From assembly GCA_934148875.1 (NCBI GenBank), contig CAKPDJ010000001.1, forward strand, positions 1-64,000: DNA of 64,000 nt, in the 5' to 3' direction. This stretch comes from an uncultured Bacilli bacterium. GTDB taxonomy: Bacteria > Bacillota_I > Bacilli_A > RF39 > UBA660. Shown here one piece after another: positions 44,808 to 53,204 of the stretch (positions within the stretch are counted from its first letter, which is position 1; each line of letters starts with the position of its first letter). The position numbers and the translations under genes are program-made. The notes under the pieces are model-generated. The model ran no database searches. It was given only the letters and a program-made list of their open reading frames with translations, and was not told the origin of the DNA.

Positions 44808-45260
44808 ATGAAAGAATATGAAGTAAATGATGAAACAATGGCTATATTAGGAGTTGATGATAATAACTCAAAGGTTTATGAAAATAATAAGGAATATAAA
44901 ATAGCTAGTAGTAGTTATGAAGTAATGGATTATTCATGTCAGTATTTTGGTAGTTCTTATTCAGGTAGAGTAGATGGTAGTAAAAGAATATTAGGAGCAA
45001 ACTATAAATTACCAATTATAGTAGAAGAAAGTTCAGAAATGATTTTTTTTCCTATTACTTCACCTGAAAAAAGTGATTGTATATGGATAGCATTAAAATG
45101 GTATAAGAGTGTTGAACAAGTGGGTAATACAACATATATAATTCTTAAAAATGGCAAGAAAATAAAGACAATTATGTCAAAAAAATCAATAGAAAATCAA
45201 GTTATGAGAGCTTCTAGACTTAATTTAATTTTAAATGAGAGAAAATTAACTAAAATATAG
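44808..45260 (+). CDS. comK: ComK-family competence transcription factor
   Basis: ComK is the master activator of natural transformation in Bacillus. This 150-aa protein aligns through most of its length with B. subtilis ComK: YEVNDETMAIL (YEVNGATIAVL), DYSCQYFGSSYSGR at 41-54 (DRSCRFFGSSYAGR), PIIVEESSEMIFFPITSPEK (PIMVDPSNQIFLFPT), ILKNGKKI, and KKSIENQVMRASRL (YNSFENQVYRTAWL). It stops ~30 residues short of the B. subtilis protein, losing the C-terminal part linked to oligomerisation and MecA control. It has an AGGGGGA site and its own promoter and terminator. It sits where yaaA (S4 protein) normally lies between dnaN and recF. Confidence 0.88.
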   Translation: MKEYEVNDETMAILGVDDNNSKVYENNKEYKIASSSYEVMDYSCQYFGSSYSGRVDGSKRILGANYKLPIIVEESSEMIFFPITSPEKSDCIWIALKWYKSVEQVGNTTYIILKNGKKIKTIMSKKSIENQVMRASRLNLILNERKLTKI

Positions 45261-45262
45261 CT

Positions 45263-45290
45263 AAAAAAAGAGATAAAATTCTCTTTTTTT
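45263..45290 (+). terminator. terminator after comK
   Basis: Perfect 11-bp stem (A7-GAGA with TCTC-T7), 6-base loop. Confidence 0.85.
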
Positions 45291-45386
45291 GTGTTTTTAA
45301 GCCTGTATTATGTTATAATATATGTGTAGGTATAGGAGTACAAAAAGGTACAAAAGGTGATTATATGAGTTTTTTTGAGGTTTTTT

Positions 45387-46502
45387 ATGTATTTATCAAA
45401 ATTAGAAGTAAGTCAATTTCGTAATTACAAAAAAGAAACTATAAAATTATGTGATAAAACAAATATTTTTATAGGAAATAATGCTCAAGGAAAAACAAAT
45501 ATAATAGAAAGTATTTATATACTTGCACTTACAAAATCACATCGTTTAGGTTTTGAAAATAATATTATTAAAGATGGTTGTCAGTCAGGTGGTGTTAAAG
45601 GATTATTAAGAAATAGTAGTAAATTATTAGAATTAGAAGTTAAATTTCTTTTAGATAGCAAAAAAGTTTTTGTTAATAATAAAGAGTTAAAAAAAATATC
45701 TTCTTATATTTCAAATATGAATGTAATTATGTTTAGTCCAACTGATTTGGATATAATAAATGGTGCTCCTCAAATTAGAAGAAATCTATTAAATACACAG
45801 ATTAGCCAATTATATCCTATGTATGTTACTTATTTGAATGAATATAATAAAATTTTAAAAACTAGAAATGAATATTTAAAACAAATGTCTATTAATGGAC
45901 TTACTGATACTAGATATTTGGATATAATAAATGAAAAATTAGTTGATAGGGCTGTTCTAATTTATAAATATAGAAAGCAGTATTTAGATCAAGTAAATAA
46001 TAGAATAGGTAGTATATATAAGAATATTATGAATATTAGTGGACTTAATATTTTATATGAAAATAGTTTAGAACTAGATAATTTTGATGAAGAAAGTATT
46101 AAAAATAAGTTTTTTAATAAACTTAAAACTAATTTTAAAAGGGAATTATCGCAGGGTATAACTTTATATGGTCCACATCGAGATGATTTTTCGTTTTATA
46201 TAGATAAACAAAATATGAAATTTTATGCATCGCAAGGTCAAAAAAGATTAGCTATTATTTCATTTAAACTATCAGAAGTTCAAATATTTGTTGATGAAAA
46301 AAATGATAGCCCTATTTTGTTACTAGATGATATTTTTAGTGAACTTGATATAGAAAAAAGAAATGCCTTAATAAAATATATACCTGATAATATACAAACT
46401 ATTATTACTACGACTGATTTAAAAAATATTAATAAAAAAATTATTAAAAACTCTAAAATTTTTGTGGTTGACCATGGAACTATAAATGAAAAGGCGGGAT
46501 AA
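45387..46502 (+). CDS. recF: DNA replication and repair protein RecF
   Basis: A 371-aa SMC-like ATPase for gap repair. Walker [13 protein letters not shown], signature region [18 protein letters not shown] and Walker [13 protein letters not shown] are intact; [11 protein letters not shown] is the RecF PHRDD motif. ATG 45387 begins [18 protein letters not shown] (45377-45380) serves as its site. A 19-codon frame starting at ATG 45365 with its own AAAGGTG overlaps the start in another frame and could act as a coupled leader. recF stops overlap the gyrB start region. Confidence 0.97.
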   Translation: MYLSKLEVSQFRNYKKETIKLCDKTNIFIGNNAQGKTNIIESIYILALTKSHRLGFENNIIKDGCQSGGVKGLLRNSSKLLELEVKFLLDSKKVFVNNKELKKISSYISNMNVIMFSPTDLDIINGAPQIRRNLLNTQISQLYPMYVTYLNEYNKILKTRNEYLKQMSINGLTDTRYLDIINEKLVDRAVLIYKYRKQYLDQVNNRIGSIYKNIMNISGLNILYENSLELDNFDEESIKNKFFNKLKTNFKRELSQGITLYGPHRDDFSFYIDKQNMKFYASQGQKRLAIISFKLSEVQIFVDEKNDSPILLLDDIFSELDIEKRNALIKYIPDNIQTIITTTDLKNINKKIIKNSKIFVVDHGTINEKAG

Positions 46503-46504
46503 AG

Positions 46505-48442
46505 ATGGATATGGAAGAAAAAGTTACAAATCATTATGATGCTTCGGATATTCAAGTACTTGAAGGGTTAGAAGCAGTAAGAAAAAGACCTGGTATGTAT
46601 ATTGGTACTACTGATGTAAAAGGTCTACATCATTTAGTATGGGAAATTGTAGATAATGCTATAGATGAAGCATTAGCTGGTTATTGTCATAATATTGAGG
46701 TAGTTATTAATAAGGATAATTCAATAACTGTTAAGGATGATGGTCGTGGTATACCAGTTGATATTCACCCTAAAACAGGTATTTCTACAGTTGAAACAGT
46801 TTATACTGTACTTCATGCTGGTGGTAAATTTGGTGGTGGAGGATACAAAGTATCAGGTGGACTTCATGGTGTTGGTGCTAGTGTCGTTAATGCTCTTAGT
46901 AAATGGGTAGAGGTTACTGTCTATAAAAATGGTAAAATACATCAAATTCGTTTTGAAAATGGTGGACATACTGTTCAACCATTACATGTAATTGGTGAAT
47001 GTAGTGAAGATAGAACTGGTACTACAGTTACATTTAAACCTGATTCTGAAATATTTGATACAGATATATATGATTATGAGACATTAAAAGTAAGAATTCG
47101 TGAATTAGCATTTTTAAATAGAGGATTATCTATCAATATAAGGGATGATCGTGATTTAGAAGATACTACTGGTGAAACTTTTCTTTATGAAGGTGGTATT
47201 AGTGAATATGTTAGATTTATTAATCAAGAAAAAACACCAATTCATCAGGATATAATTCACTTAAGTGGCGAAAAAGATGGGGTATTTTTTGAAGTAGCTA
47301 TGCAGTATAACACTTCTTATAATACTAATATTTATTCATTTGTTAATAATATTAATACTCATGATGGTGGTACACATGAAGATGGTGTTAAAAGAGCTTT
47401 ATCAAGAGTAATTAATAATTACGCTAGAAAAAATAATATGTTAAAAGAAAAAGATGAAAATTTAAAAGAGGATGATGTTAAAGAAGGTCTTACTATGATT
47501 ATTTCTTGTAAGCATCCAAATCCTCAATTTGAAGGACAAACTAAAGGAAGACTTGGTAATTCTGAGGTTAGAAGTTTGGCTGATAGTGTTTTTGCTGAAG
47601 GATTTGAAAGATTTTTATTAGAAAATCCTGAAGATGCTAAGATTATTGTTAATAAGGCATTATTAGCTAGAAATGCTAGAATGGCTGCTAAGAGAGCAAG
47701 AGAAGCTACTAGAAAGAGTGATTTAGCTGTTACTAATTTCTTTGGTAAACTTTCTGATTGTAAGAGTAAGGACCCTAGTGTTTCTGAGATATTTATAGTC
47801 GAAGGAGATAGTGCTGGTGGATCTGCTAAAAAGGGTAGAGATTCAATGACTCAAGCAATATTACCACTTAGAGGTAAAATTTTAAATGTAGAAAAGGCTA
47901 GAGTAGATAAAGCACTTAGTAATGAAGAAATTAAGACTATTATTACAGCTTTTGGAACAGGAATTGGTGAATATTTTGATTTATCTAAACTTAGATATGA
48001 CAAAATTATTATTATGACTGATGCCGATGTTGATGGTTCACATATTCGTGTATTATTATTAACGTTATTTTATCGTTTCTTTAGACCTATTGTTGAAGCA
48101 GGACATGTTTATGCTGCTCAACCACCTTTATATAGAATTATGCATGGAAAGACTAGAAAGTATGTACTTAATGATGATGAATTAGCTGCATATTTAAATT
48201 CATTACCAGAAAATGTTCGTTCTAAAGCTGAAATAGCTCGTATGAAAGGTTTAGGAGAAATGGATGCGGAAGAATTAAATGAAACAACTATGGATATTGA
48301 GAAGAGAGTTTTAAGAAAGATTACTGTTGATGATTGTGTAGCAGCTGATGCTATATTTGAAAAATTGATGGGCGATGAAGTAGATCCTAGAAGAAAATTT
48401 ATAGAAGAAAATGCAGATTATGTTCAAAATCTTGATATTTAG
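46505..48442 (+). CDS. gyrB: DNA gyrase subunit B
   Basis: A 645-aa GHKL ATPase-TOPRIM subunit. It has [64 protein letters not shown], the [33 protein letters not shown] and [10 protein letters not shown]. It ends [17 protein letters not shown]. Two near ATGs (46505, 46511) are possible. It overlaps recF translationally and is followed by gyrA after 11 bases. Confidence 0.99.
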   Translation: MDMEEKVTNHYDASDIQVLEGLEAVRKRPGMYIGTTDVKGLHHLVWEIVDNAIDEALAGYCHNIEVVINKDNSITVKDDGRGIPVDIHPKTGISTVETVYTVLHAGGKFGGGGYKVSGGLHGVGASVVNALSKWVEVTVYKNGKIHQIRFENGGHTVQPLHVIGECSEDRTGTTVTFKPDSEIFDTDIYDYETLKVRIRELAFLNRGLSINIRDDRDLEDTTGETFLYEGGISEYVRFINQEKTPIHQDIIHLSGEKDGVFFEVAMQYNTSYNTNIYSFVNNINTHDGGTHEDGVKRALSRVINNYARKNNMLKEKDENLKEDDVKEGLTMIISCKHPNPQFEGQTKGRLGNSEVRSLADSVFAEGFERFLLENPEDAKIIVNKALLARNARMAAKRAREATRKSDLAVTNFFGKLSDCKSKDPSVSEIFIVEGDSAGGSAKKGRDSMTQAILPLRGKILNVEKARVDKALSNEEIKTIITAFGTGIGEYFDLSKLRYDKIIIMTDADVDGSHIRVLLLTLFYRFFRPIVEAGHVYAAQPPLYRIMHGKTRKYVLNDDELAAYLNSLPENVRSKAEIARMKGLGEMDAEELNETTMDIEKRVLRKITVDDCVAADAIFEKLMGDEVDPRRKFIEENADYVQNLDI

Positions 48443-48453
48443 GGAGGCGTAGT

Positions 48454-51093
48454 ATGGATAATAAAGATGATTTAAATGAATTATTAGCTAGAGCTAGTGA
48501 AGAAGATAATAATGCTGATAATGTTGTGGATGATAGTTCTGATATTAATGATAATAGTTCTCAAGAAGATATTGATATAATTAAATCTAATGGTAATTTT
48601 AGTGGATATTTTCATGAAAGAGATAGATTGGATCATAATAACATTGTAGATGAAGTTAAAACTTCTTTTATGGAGTATTCAATGAGTGTTATTAAGTCTC
48701 GTGCATTACCTGACCTTAGAGATGGTTTAAAGCCTGTTCACAGACGTATTTTATGGTCTATGTATGAATCTGGTTATACACCTGATAAACCTCACAGAAA
48801 GAGTGCTAAAACAGTCGGAGAAGTTATGGGTAATTATCATCCACATGGAGATAGTTCTATTTATGAAGCAATGGTGCGTTTAGCACAAGATTTTAACCAA
48901 AGATATATGTTAATTGATGGCCATGGCAATTTTGGTAATATTGAGGGAGATGGCGCAGCAGCAATGCGTTATACTGAGTCAAGACTTGCTAAGATTTCAT
49001 TGGAATTATTAAGGGATATAAATAAAGATACTGTTGATATGGATGACAACTTTGATGCTACAAGAAAAGAACCTAAGGTATTACCTTCTAGATTTCCTAA
49101 TGTACTTGTTAATGGATCTATGGGTATTGCAGTTGGTATGGCTACTAATATTCCACCACATAATTTAGGTGAAGTTATAGATGGTTGTGTTGCATATATT
49201 GACAATCCAGATATTGATACTATGGGATTGATGCAGTATATTAAAGGACCAGATTTTCCTACAGGTGGTATTATTTTAGGTAATTCTGGTATTAAAAAGG
49301 CTTATGAAACGGGTAGAGGTTCTATTACTATTCGTAGTAAGGCTACTATTGAAGAAAATGGTAATCATAATCAGATAGTTATTACTGAGGTTCCTTATGG
49401 TGTTAATACTATGGAACTTAAAAATAAAGTTGCCGAACTTGTTCATAATAAAACTATTGAAGGTATTTCTGATTATCATACTGATTTAAAAGACGGTATT
49501 AAAATTACTATTACTTTAAAGAAGGATGCTAATGCACAAGTTATTTTGAATCAGTTATATAAACATACTAATTTTCAAATATCTTATGGTATTATTTTCT
49601 TGGTTCTTGATGGACAAACACCTAGAACTTTAGGTATAAAGGATATTATTTCTAAATATATAGACCATCAAAAAGAAGTAATTATAAGAAGAACTCGTTA
49701 CGATTTAGGAAAAGCAGAAGAAAGAGTTCATATTTTAGAGGGATTACGTATAGCGCTTGATAATATTGATGAGGTTGTACATATTATTAGAGCTGCTGAA
49801 AGTGATGATGAGGCAAGAAATAATTTGATGTCCAGATTTGCTTTGGATGATATTCAAGCTAATAGTATTCTAGAAATGAGATTACGTCGTTTAACTGGAT
49901 TAGAACGTGGAAAAGTTGAAGCTGAGTTAAATGATTTACTTGTTAAGATAGCTGATTATAAGGACATTTTAGCTAATGGACAAAGAGTTCTAGATATTAT
50001 TAAGGAAGAAATGTTGGAAATTAAACGTAAGTATAGTGATGATCGTAGGACTCAAATTGATATGACAGCAATTGAATATATTGAAGATGAATCATTAATA
50101 CCTGTGAATAACATATTAATTACATTAACTAATAAAGGTTATATTAAGAGAATGCCAGTTGATGCTTATCGTACACAAAATCGTGGTGGAGTTGGAATTA
50201 AAGGTATGTCTACTAATGAAGAAGATTTTGTGGAAAAGATGATTAATATGGAAACTCATGATTATATCTTCTTCTTTAGTAATAAAGGTAAGGTATATAG
50301 GATCAAAGGTTATGAGGTTCCAGAATTTAGCAGACAAAGTAAAGGACTGCCAATAGTTAATTTATTACCTGTGGAAAAAGGTGAAAGTATTAATTCTATT
50401 GTTTCATTGAGTGCTAAAGAACATGAATATAATTACTTTGTATTTGTTACTAAAAACGGTATTGTTAAACGTACTGATTTAAGTGAATTTGATAATATAC
50501 GTAGTAGTGGAAAAATAGCAATTACATTAAGAGATGATGATGAACTTATTGCTGTACGTAAAACTACTGGGGAAAACGAAGTTATTATTGGTGCTTCTAA
50601 TGGTAGAATGGTAAGATTTGTGGAAAACGAAATTCGTGTAATGGGTCGTACTGCTGCTGGTGTTAAGGGAATTGAATTAGGTGATAGTAAAGTTATCGGT
50701 GGTGAAATTATTACATCTGATGAACAGGTATTGATAGTTACTGAAAAAGGTTATGGTAAAAAAACTCCAATTGATGAATATCGTTTAACTCATCGTGGAA
50801 GTAAGGGTGTTAAAGCACTTAACGTAACTGAGAAGAATGGAATGTTAGTATCATTGAAAGCAGTAACCGGAGAAGAAGACTTAGTTATTATTACAGATAG
50901 TGGAATAGTAATGAGAATGTCTATGGATCAAATATCTACTTTAGGTAGAGCTACTCAAGGTGTACGTTTAATTAAACTAAAAGATGATCAAAAGGTGGCT
51001 ACTGTATCAACTATAATAAAAGATGAAACGGATAATGGTTCAGAAGTTGATAACAGTGAGGTTGTTGAAAATAATGAAAGTGTATCTGAATAG
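48454..51093 (+). CDS. gyrA: DNA gyrase subunit A
   Basis: An 879-aa subunit with the breakage-reunion Tyr in AAAMRYTESRL (Y173), the QRDR segment HPHGDSSIYEAMV (susceptible-type Ser and Glu), and a C-terminal beta-pinwheel with the GyrA box-like QNRGGVGIKG. Unusual is an acidic N-terminal extension of about 55 residues (DNADNVVDDSSDINDNSSQE) before YMEYSMSV-equivalent FMEYSMSVIKSRALPDLRDG; typical Gram-positive GyrA begins ~45 residues nearer that point. A GGGAGG site fixes the start. Ends in an acidic tail and a terminator abutting the parS array. Confidence 0.98.
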   Translation: MDNKDDLNELLARASEEDNNADNVVDDSSDINDNSSQEDIDIIKSNGNFSGYFHERDRLDHNNIVDEVKTSFMEYSMSVIKSRALPDLRDGLKPVHRRILWSMYESGYTPDKPHRKSAKTVGEVMGNYHPHGDSSIYEAMVRLAQDFNQRYMLIDGHGNFGNIEGDGAAAMRYTESRLAKISLELLRDINKDTVDMDDNFDATRKEPKVLPSRFPNVLVNGSMGIAVGMATNIPPHNLGEVIDGCVAYIDNPDIDTMGLMQYIKGPDFPTGGIILGNSGIKKAYETGRGSITIRSKATIEENGNHNQIVITEVPYGVNTMELKNKVAELVHNKTIEGISDYHTDLKDGIKITITLKKDANAQVILNQLYKHTNFQISYGIIFLVLDGQTPRTLGIKDIISKYIDHQKEVIIRRTRYDLGKAEERVHILEGLRIALDNIDEVVHIIRAAESDDEARNNLMSRFALDDIQANSILEMRLRRLTGLERGKVEAELNDLLVKIADYKDILANGQRVLDIIKEEMLEIKRKYSDDRRTQIDMTAIEYIEDESLIPVNNILITLTNKGYIKRMPVDAYRTQNRGGVGIKGMSTNEEDFVEKMINMETHDYIFFFSNKGKVYRIKGYEVPEFSRQSKGLPIVNLLPVEKGESINSIVSLSAKEHEYNYFVFVTKNGIVKRTDLSEFDNIRSSGKIAITLRDDDELIAVRKTTGENEVIIGASNGRMVRFVENEIRVMGRTAAGVKGIELGDSKVIGGEIITSDEQVLIVTEKGYGKKTPIDEYRLTHRGSKGVKALNVTEKNGMLVSLKAVTGEEDLVIITDSGIVMRMSMDQISTLGRATQGVRLIKLKDDQKVATVSTIIKDETDNGSEVDNSEVVENNESVSE

Positions 51094-51104
51094 ATACACT
51101 TTTT
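51079..51104 (+). terminator. terminator of gyrA
   Basis: AGTGTATC/GATACACT stem (extendable to 9 bp) followed by five T. Its tail ends at the first parS. Confidence 0.8.
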
Positions 51105-51120
51105 AGTTTCACGTGAAACT
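51105..51120. promoter_or_regulatory. parS: parS 1 (variant ends)
   Basis: AGTTTCACGTGAAACT; the outermost base differs from the other eight. It abuts the gyrA terminator and has no adjacent TCCACA motif. Confidence 0.85.
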
Positions 51121-51139
51121 ACTAATTATTTATATTTGT

Positions 51140-51170
51140 ATAGTTTTCAATTTACTATGTTGAAAACTAT
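51140..51170 (+). terminator. second hairpin with T-run after gyrA
   Basis: ATAGTTTTCAA / TTGAAAACTAT perfect 11-bp stem, 9-base loop, then A and seven T. Backup terminator shielding the parS array from transcription. Confidence 0.75.
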
Positions 51171-51185
51171 ATTTTTTTATTAAAT

Positions 51186-51201
51186 TATTTCCCGGGAAAT
51201 A
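51186..51201. promoter_or_regulatory. Noc-binding palindrome 2
   Basis: TATTTCCCGGGAAATA inside a perfect palindrome at 51182-51205; only 11 bases before parS 2, with a TTTTCCACA motif between them. Confidence 0.88.
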
Positions 51202-51212
51202 ATTTTCCACAA

Positions 51213-51228
51213 TGTTTCACGTGAAACA
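51213..51228. promoter_or_regulatory. parS: parS 2
   Basis: Exact TGTTTCACGTGAAACA; TTTTCCACA at 51203-51211 one base upstream. Confidence 0.95.
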
Positions 51229-51467
51229 TTAAACAAGTATTTGATTATAGTTATTAAAATTGAAAAATTTTAAATATTAAATTGTATACTGTTAATAAGT
51301 AAAATTTTATCAAAATTAAATAGTATTAAGTTTATTGTTAATAATTATTTAGTTACAATATGTTTAAAAATAATATTTATTATTGTTAGGTTTAGTAATC
51401 AATAATTTAATAGATTATTATTTTATGTTTATATTTGTATTAGGCGATTGTTTTTTAGTTTCCACAG

Positions 51468-51483
51468 TGTTTCACGTGAAACA
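51468..51483. promoter_or_regulatory. parS: parS 3
   Basis: Exact TGTTTCACGTGAAACA; GTTTCCACA at 51458-51466 one base upstream. Confidence 0.95.
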
Positions 51484-51624
51484 TAGATTTCTAATAATAT
51501 TTTTGTTCTTAAATATTTATTATAGGAGACATTATAAAATTTATTATTTACTAAATTTAAATGCATTTGTTATTTTTATTAAAAATTACATTCTATCTAA
51601 TTTAAATTTTCATAATTTCCACAA

Positions 51625-51640
51625 TGTTTCACGTGAAACA
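51625..51640. promoter_or_regulatory. parS: parS 4
   Basis: Exact TGTTTCACGTGAAACA; ATTTCCACA at 51615-51623 one base upstream. Left edge of duplicated module copy 1. Confidence 0.95.
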
Positions 51641-51850
51641 TTGATAATTTAATAGTTATTTTTTATTAATCAATCTACAGTTATTATATAATTTTAATTA
51701 CTATAAGTAATGTTAATATAGTAAACATTATATTGTTGATTAGTTTCAATTTTCAATGATGAGTATCATTAAATAAGGTATGTCTATAATAACATAATGA
51801 GTTATTATAGATTAACCAATATAGAATATATAATACTTGAATTTTCCACA

Positions 51851-51866
51851 TGTTTCACGTGAAACA
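51851..51866. promoter_or_regulatory. parS: parS 5
   Basis: Exact TGTTTCACGTGAAACA; TTTTCCACA at 51842-51850 directly abutting. Confidence 0.95.
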
Positions 51867-52062
51867 TTGTACGAATATTAAAATATAATTTATTATTTAT
51901 AATAACAATTATTACTAAAGATAAAAGGTTTATTTAATATAATTATAGATCAAGCTTTATTGATTAATAAATATTATTGTTTATTATACTTAATAAATTT
52001 ATTATTAATTGTGTTAATTTGTTTTTTATATTGAATTTATATAAATTATAAAATATCCACAA

Positions 52063-52078
52063 TGTTTCACGTGAAACA
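52063..52078. promoter_or_regulatory. parS: parS 6
   Basis: Exact TGTTTCACGTGAAACA; ATATCCACA at 52053-52061 one base upstream. Confidence 0.95.
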
Positions 52079-52248
52079 TAGCTTATTTTGTTACATATAA
52101 TATTAGATTTTTAAAATATTAGTAGTTATTTATTGTATCAAATATAATTTATAAATTAAATCTAATAAATATAGATGCTTTTTAAATTTATTAAGATGAT
52201 ATGTATTTTATTTATGAAATTTTAGTGTTAATTAATATAATTTCCACA

Positions 52249-52264
52249 TGTTTCACGTGAAACA
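52249..52264. promoter_or_regulatory. parS: parS 7
   Basis: Exact TGTTTCACGTGAAACA; ATTTCCACA at 52240-52248 directly abutting. Left edge of duplicated module copy 2. Confidence 0.95.
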
Positions 52265-52473
52265 TAGATAATTTAACAGTTGTTTTTTAATTAATCTACA
52301 ATTATTATATAATTTTAATTACTATAAGTAATGTTAATATAATAAACATTATATATTGTTGATTAATTTTAAATTTTAATGATAAGTATCATTAAATAAG
52401 GTATGTCTATAATAACATAATGAGTTATTATAGATTAACCAATATTGAATATATAATACTTGAATTTTCCACA

Positions 52474-52489
52474 TGTTTCACGTGAAACA
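52474..52489. promoter_or_regulatory. parS: parS 8
   Basis: Exact TGTTTCACGTGAAACA; TTTTCCACA at 52465-52473 directly abutting. Confidence 0.95.
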
Positions 52490-52546
52490 TATGAATATAT
52501 CTATTAAATAAGATAAATATCTTTAAAAATTAAAAAAATAATGTAA

Positions 52547-52562
52547 TGTTTCACGTGAAACA
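52547..52562. promoter_or_regulatory. parS: parS 9
   Basis: Exact TGTTTCACGTGAAACA; no TCCACA motif beside it. Lies 10 bases before the SRP RNA promoter. Confidence 0.95.
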
Positions 52563-52571
52563 TAAAAATAG

Positions 52572-52600
52572 TTGCTCTTTTTATAAAAATATAATATTAT
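52572..52600 (+). promoter_or_regulatory. promoter of the SRP RNA
   Basis: TTGCTC (52572-52577), 17-base spacer, TATTAT (52595-52600); predicted start at about G52608, the first base of the terminal stem. Confidence 0.6.
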
Positions 52601-52607
52601 AATTATC

Positions 52608-52686
52608 GTGCAATAAGTATTAATGGAACCAGGTCAGGATTGGAAGATAGCAGCCTTAACGTTCTATACTTATGTGCACTTTTTTT
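52608..52686 (+). ncRNA. ffs: signal recognition particle RNA, small (4.5S-like) type
   Basis: The conserved domain IV loop region at 52632-52655 reads GGTCAGGATTGG then AAGATAGCAGCC, the universal Ffh-binding signature. The ends pair: GTGCA-ATAAGTAT (52608-52620) with ATACTTAT-g-TGCAC (52666-52679), followed by seven T as terminator. Total length is about 79 nt, so there is no Alu domain, unlike the ~270-nt scRNA of B. subtilis. Position beside tadA-dnaX is conserved with B. subtilis. Confidence 0.93.
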
Positions 52687-52697
52687 ATAGGTGAATT

Positions 52698-53147
52698 ATG
52701 AAGGATTATGAAATATTATATATGAAAGAAGCAATAAAAGAGGCAATGAAAGCTTATAATTCAGGTGAGATACCTGTTGGAGCAGTAATTGTTAAAAACG
52801 GTAATATAATTGCTAGAGCACACAATATGAAAGAAACTAAAATGTGTGCTATTAAGCATGCGGAAATTATTGCCATTGAAAGAGCATGTGCAAAACTTAA
52901 TAATTGGAGATTAATTGGATGTACTATGTATGTCACAATGTTACCTTGTCCTATGTGTGCTAGTGCTATTAATCAATCAAGAATTTGTAATATATATTAT
53001 GGCACTGTACCTGATTATGCAGAAAAAGAGGCTGTGGAAAAAATATTGAATGATAAAAATTATGGGTTACCTGTTAAACTTAGTGGTTCAATTTTGGAAC
53101 AAGATTGTGGAAAACTTTTAAAGCAATTTTTTGTTGAAAAACGATAA
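52698..53147 (+). CDS. tadA: tRNA-specific adenosine deaminase
   Basis: Converts A34 to inosine in tRNA-Arg(ACG). The 149-aa protein has zinc ligands in HAEIIAIERA (catalytic Glu) and PCPMCASAI. Substrate region VGAVIVKNGNIIARAHN is typical. The start has AGGTGAATT. Immediately downstream of the SRP RNA terminator, as in Bacillus (yaaJ). Confidence 0.96.
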   Translation: MKDYEILYMKEAIKEAMKAYNSGEIPVGAVIVKNGNIIARAHNMKETKMCAIKHAEIIAIERACAKLNNWRLIGCTMYVTMLPCPMCASAINQSRICNIYYGTVPDYAEKEAVEKILNDKNYGLPVKLSGSILEQDCGKLLKQFFVEKR

Positions 53148-53173
53148 TTATAGTTAGAATAAATTAGTTTTAA

Positions 53174-53182
53174 TGGTATAAT
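53174..53182 (+). promoter_or_regulatory. extended -10 promoter of dnaX
   Basis: TGGTATAAT, a perfect TGnTATAAT. The transcript would begin near 53189, just ahead of GGAGGTG, giving a very short leader. Confidence 0.7.
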
Positions 53183-53204
53183 ATAAGTGTTTTGGAGGTG
53201 CATT

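Larger units (their letters stand above)
51625..51866 (+). repeat. duplicated parS module, copy 1
   Basis: A 242-bp unit from parS 4 to parS 5, nearly identical to 52249-52489. The spacer holds small inverted repeats: TAATGTT/AACATTA, AATGAT/ATCATT, and TCTATAATAAC/GTTATTATAGA at 51783-51811 (11-bp stem, 7-base loop). Confidence 0.9.
52249..52489 (+). repeat. duplicated parS module, copy 2
   Basis: A 241-bp unit from parS 7 to parS 8, direct repeat of 51625-51866, offset about 624 bases. The 11-bp inverted repeat is kept exactly at 52406-52434, and the AATGAT/ATCATT stem is kept although its loop changed, while scattered substitutions and small indels occur elsewhere. Confidence 0.9.
51105..52562. 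repeat. parS: array of nine parS sites (centromere-like), gene-free
   Basis: This 1.46-kb AT-rich region between gyrA and the SRP RNA holds nine copies of TGTTTCACGTGAAACA-type palindromes at 51105 (variant), 51213, 51468, 51625, 51851, 52063, 52249, 52474 and 52547; start-to-start spacings are 108, 255, 157, 226, 212, 186, 225 and 73. It has no supported gene. Seven sites are preceded on the plus strand, 0 or 1 base away, by NNNTCCACA (51203, 51458, 51615, 51842, 52053, 52240, 52465 as 9-mers), three exactly TTTTCCACA, the main DnaA-box form at oriC. ParB is encoded at 32196. Confidence 0.95.

Noticed and set aside
51383..51652. An 89-codon plus-strand open frame in the parS array
   Set aside because: It runs through parS 3 and parS 4 (read as FHVKH and NVSRET), has no ribosome binding site and is hydrophobic only because of AT-rich codons; it is a chance frame.
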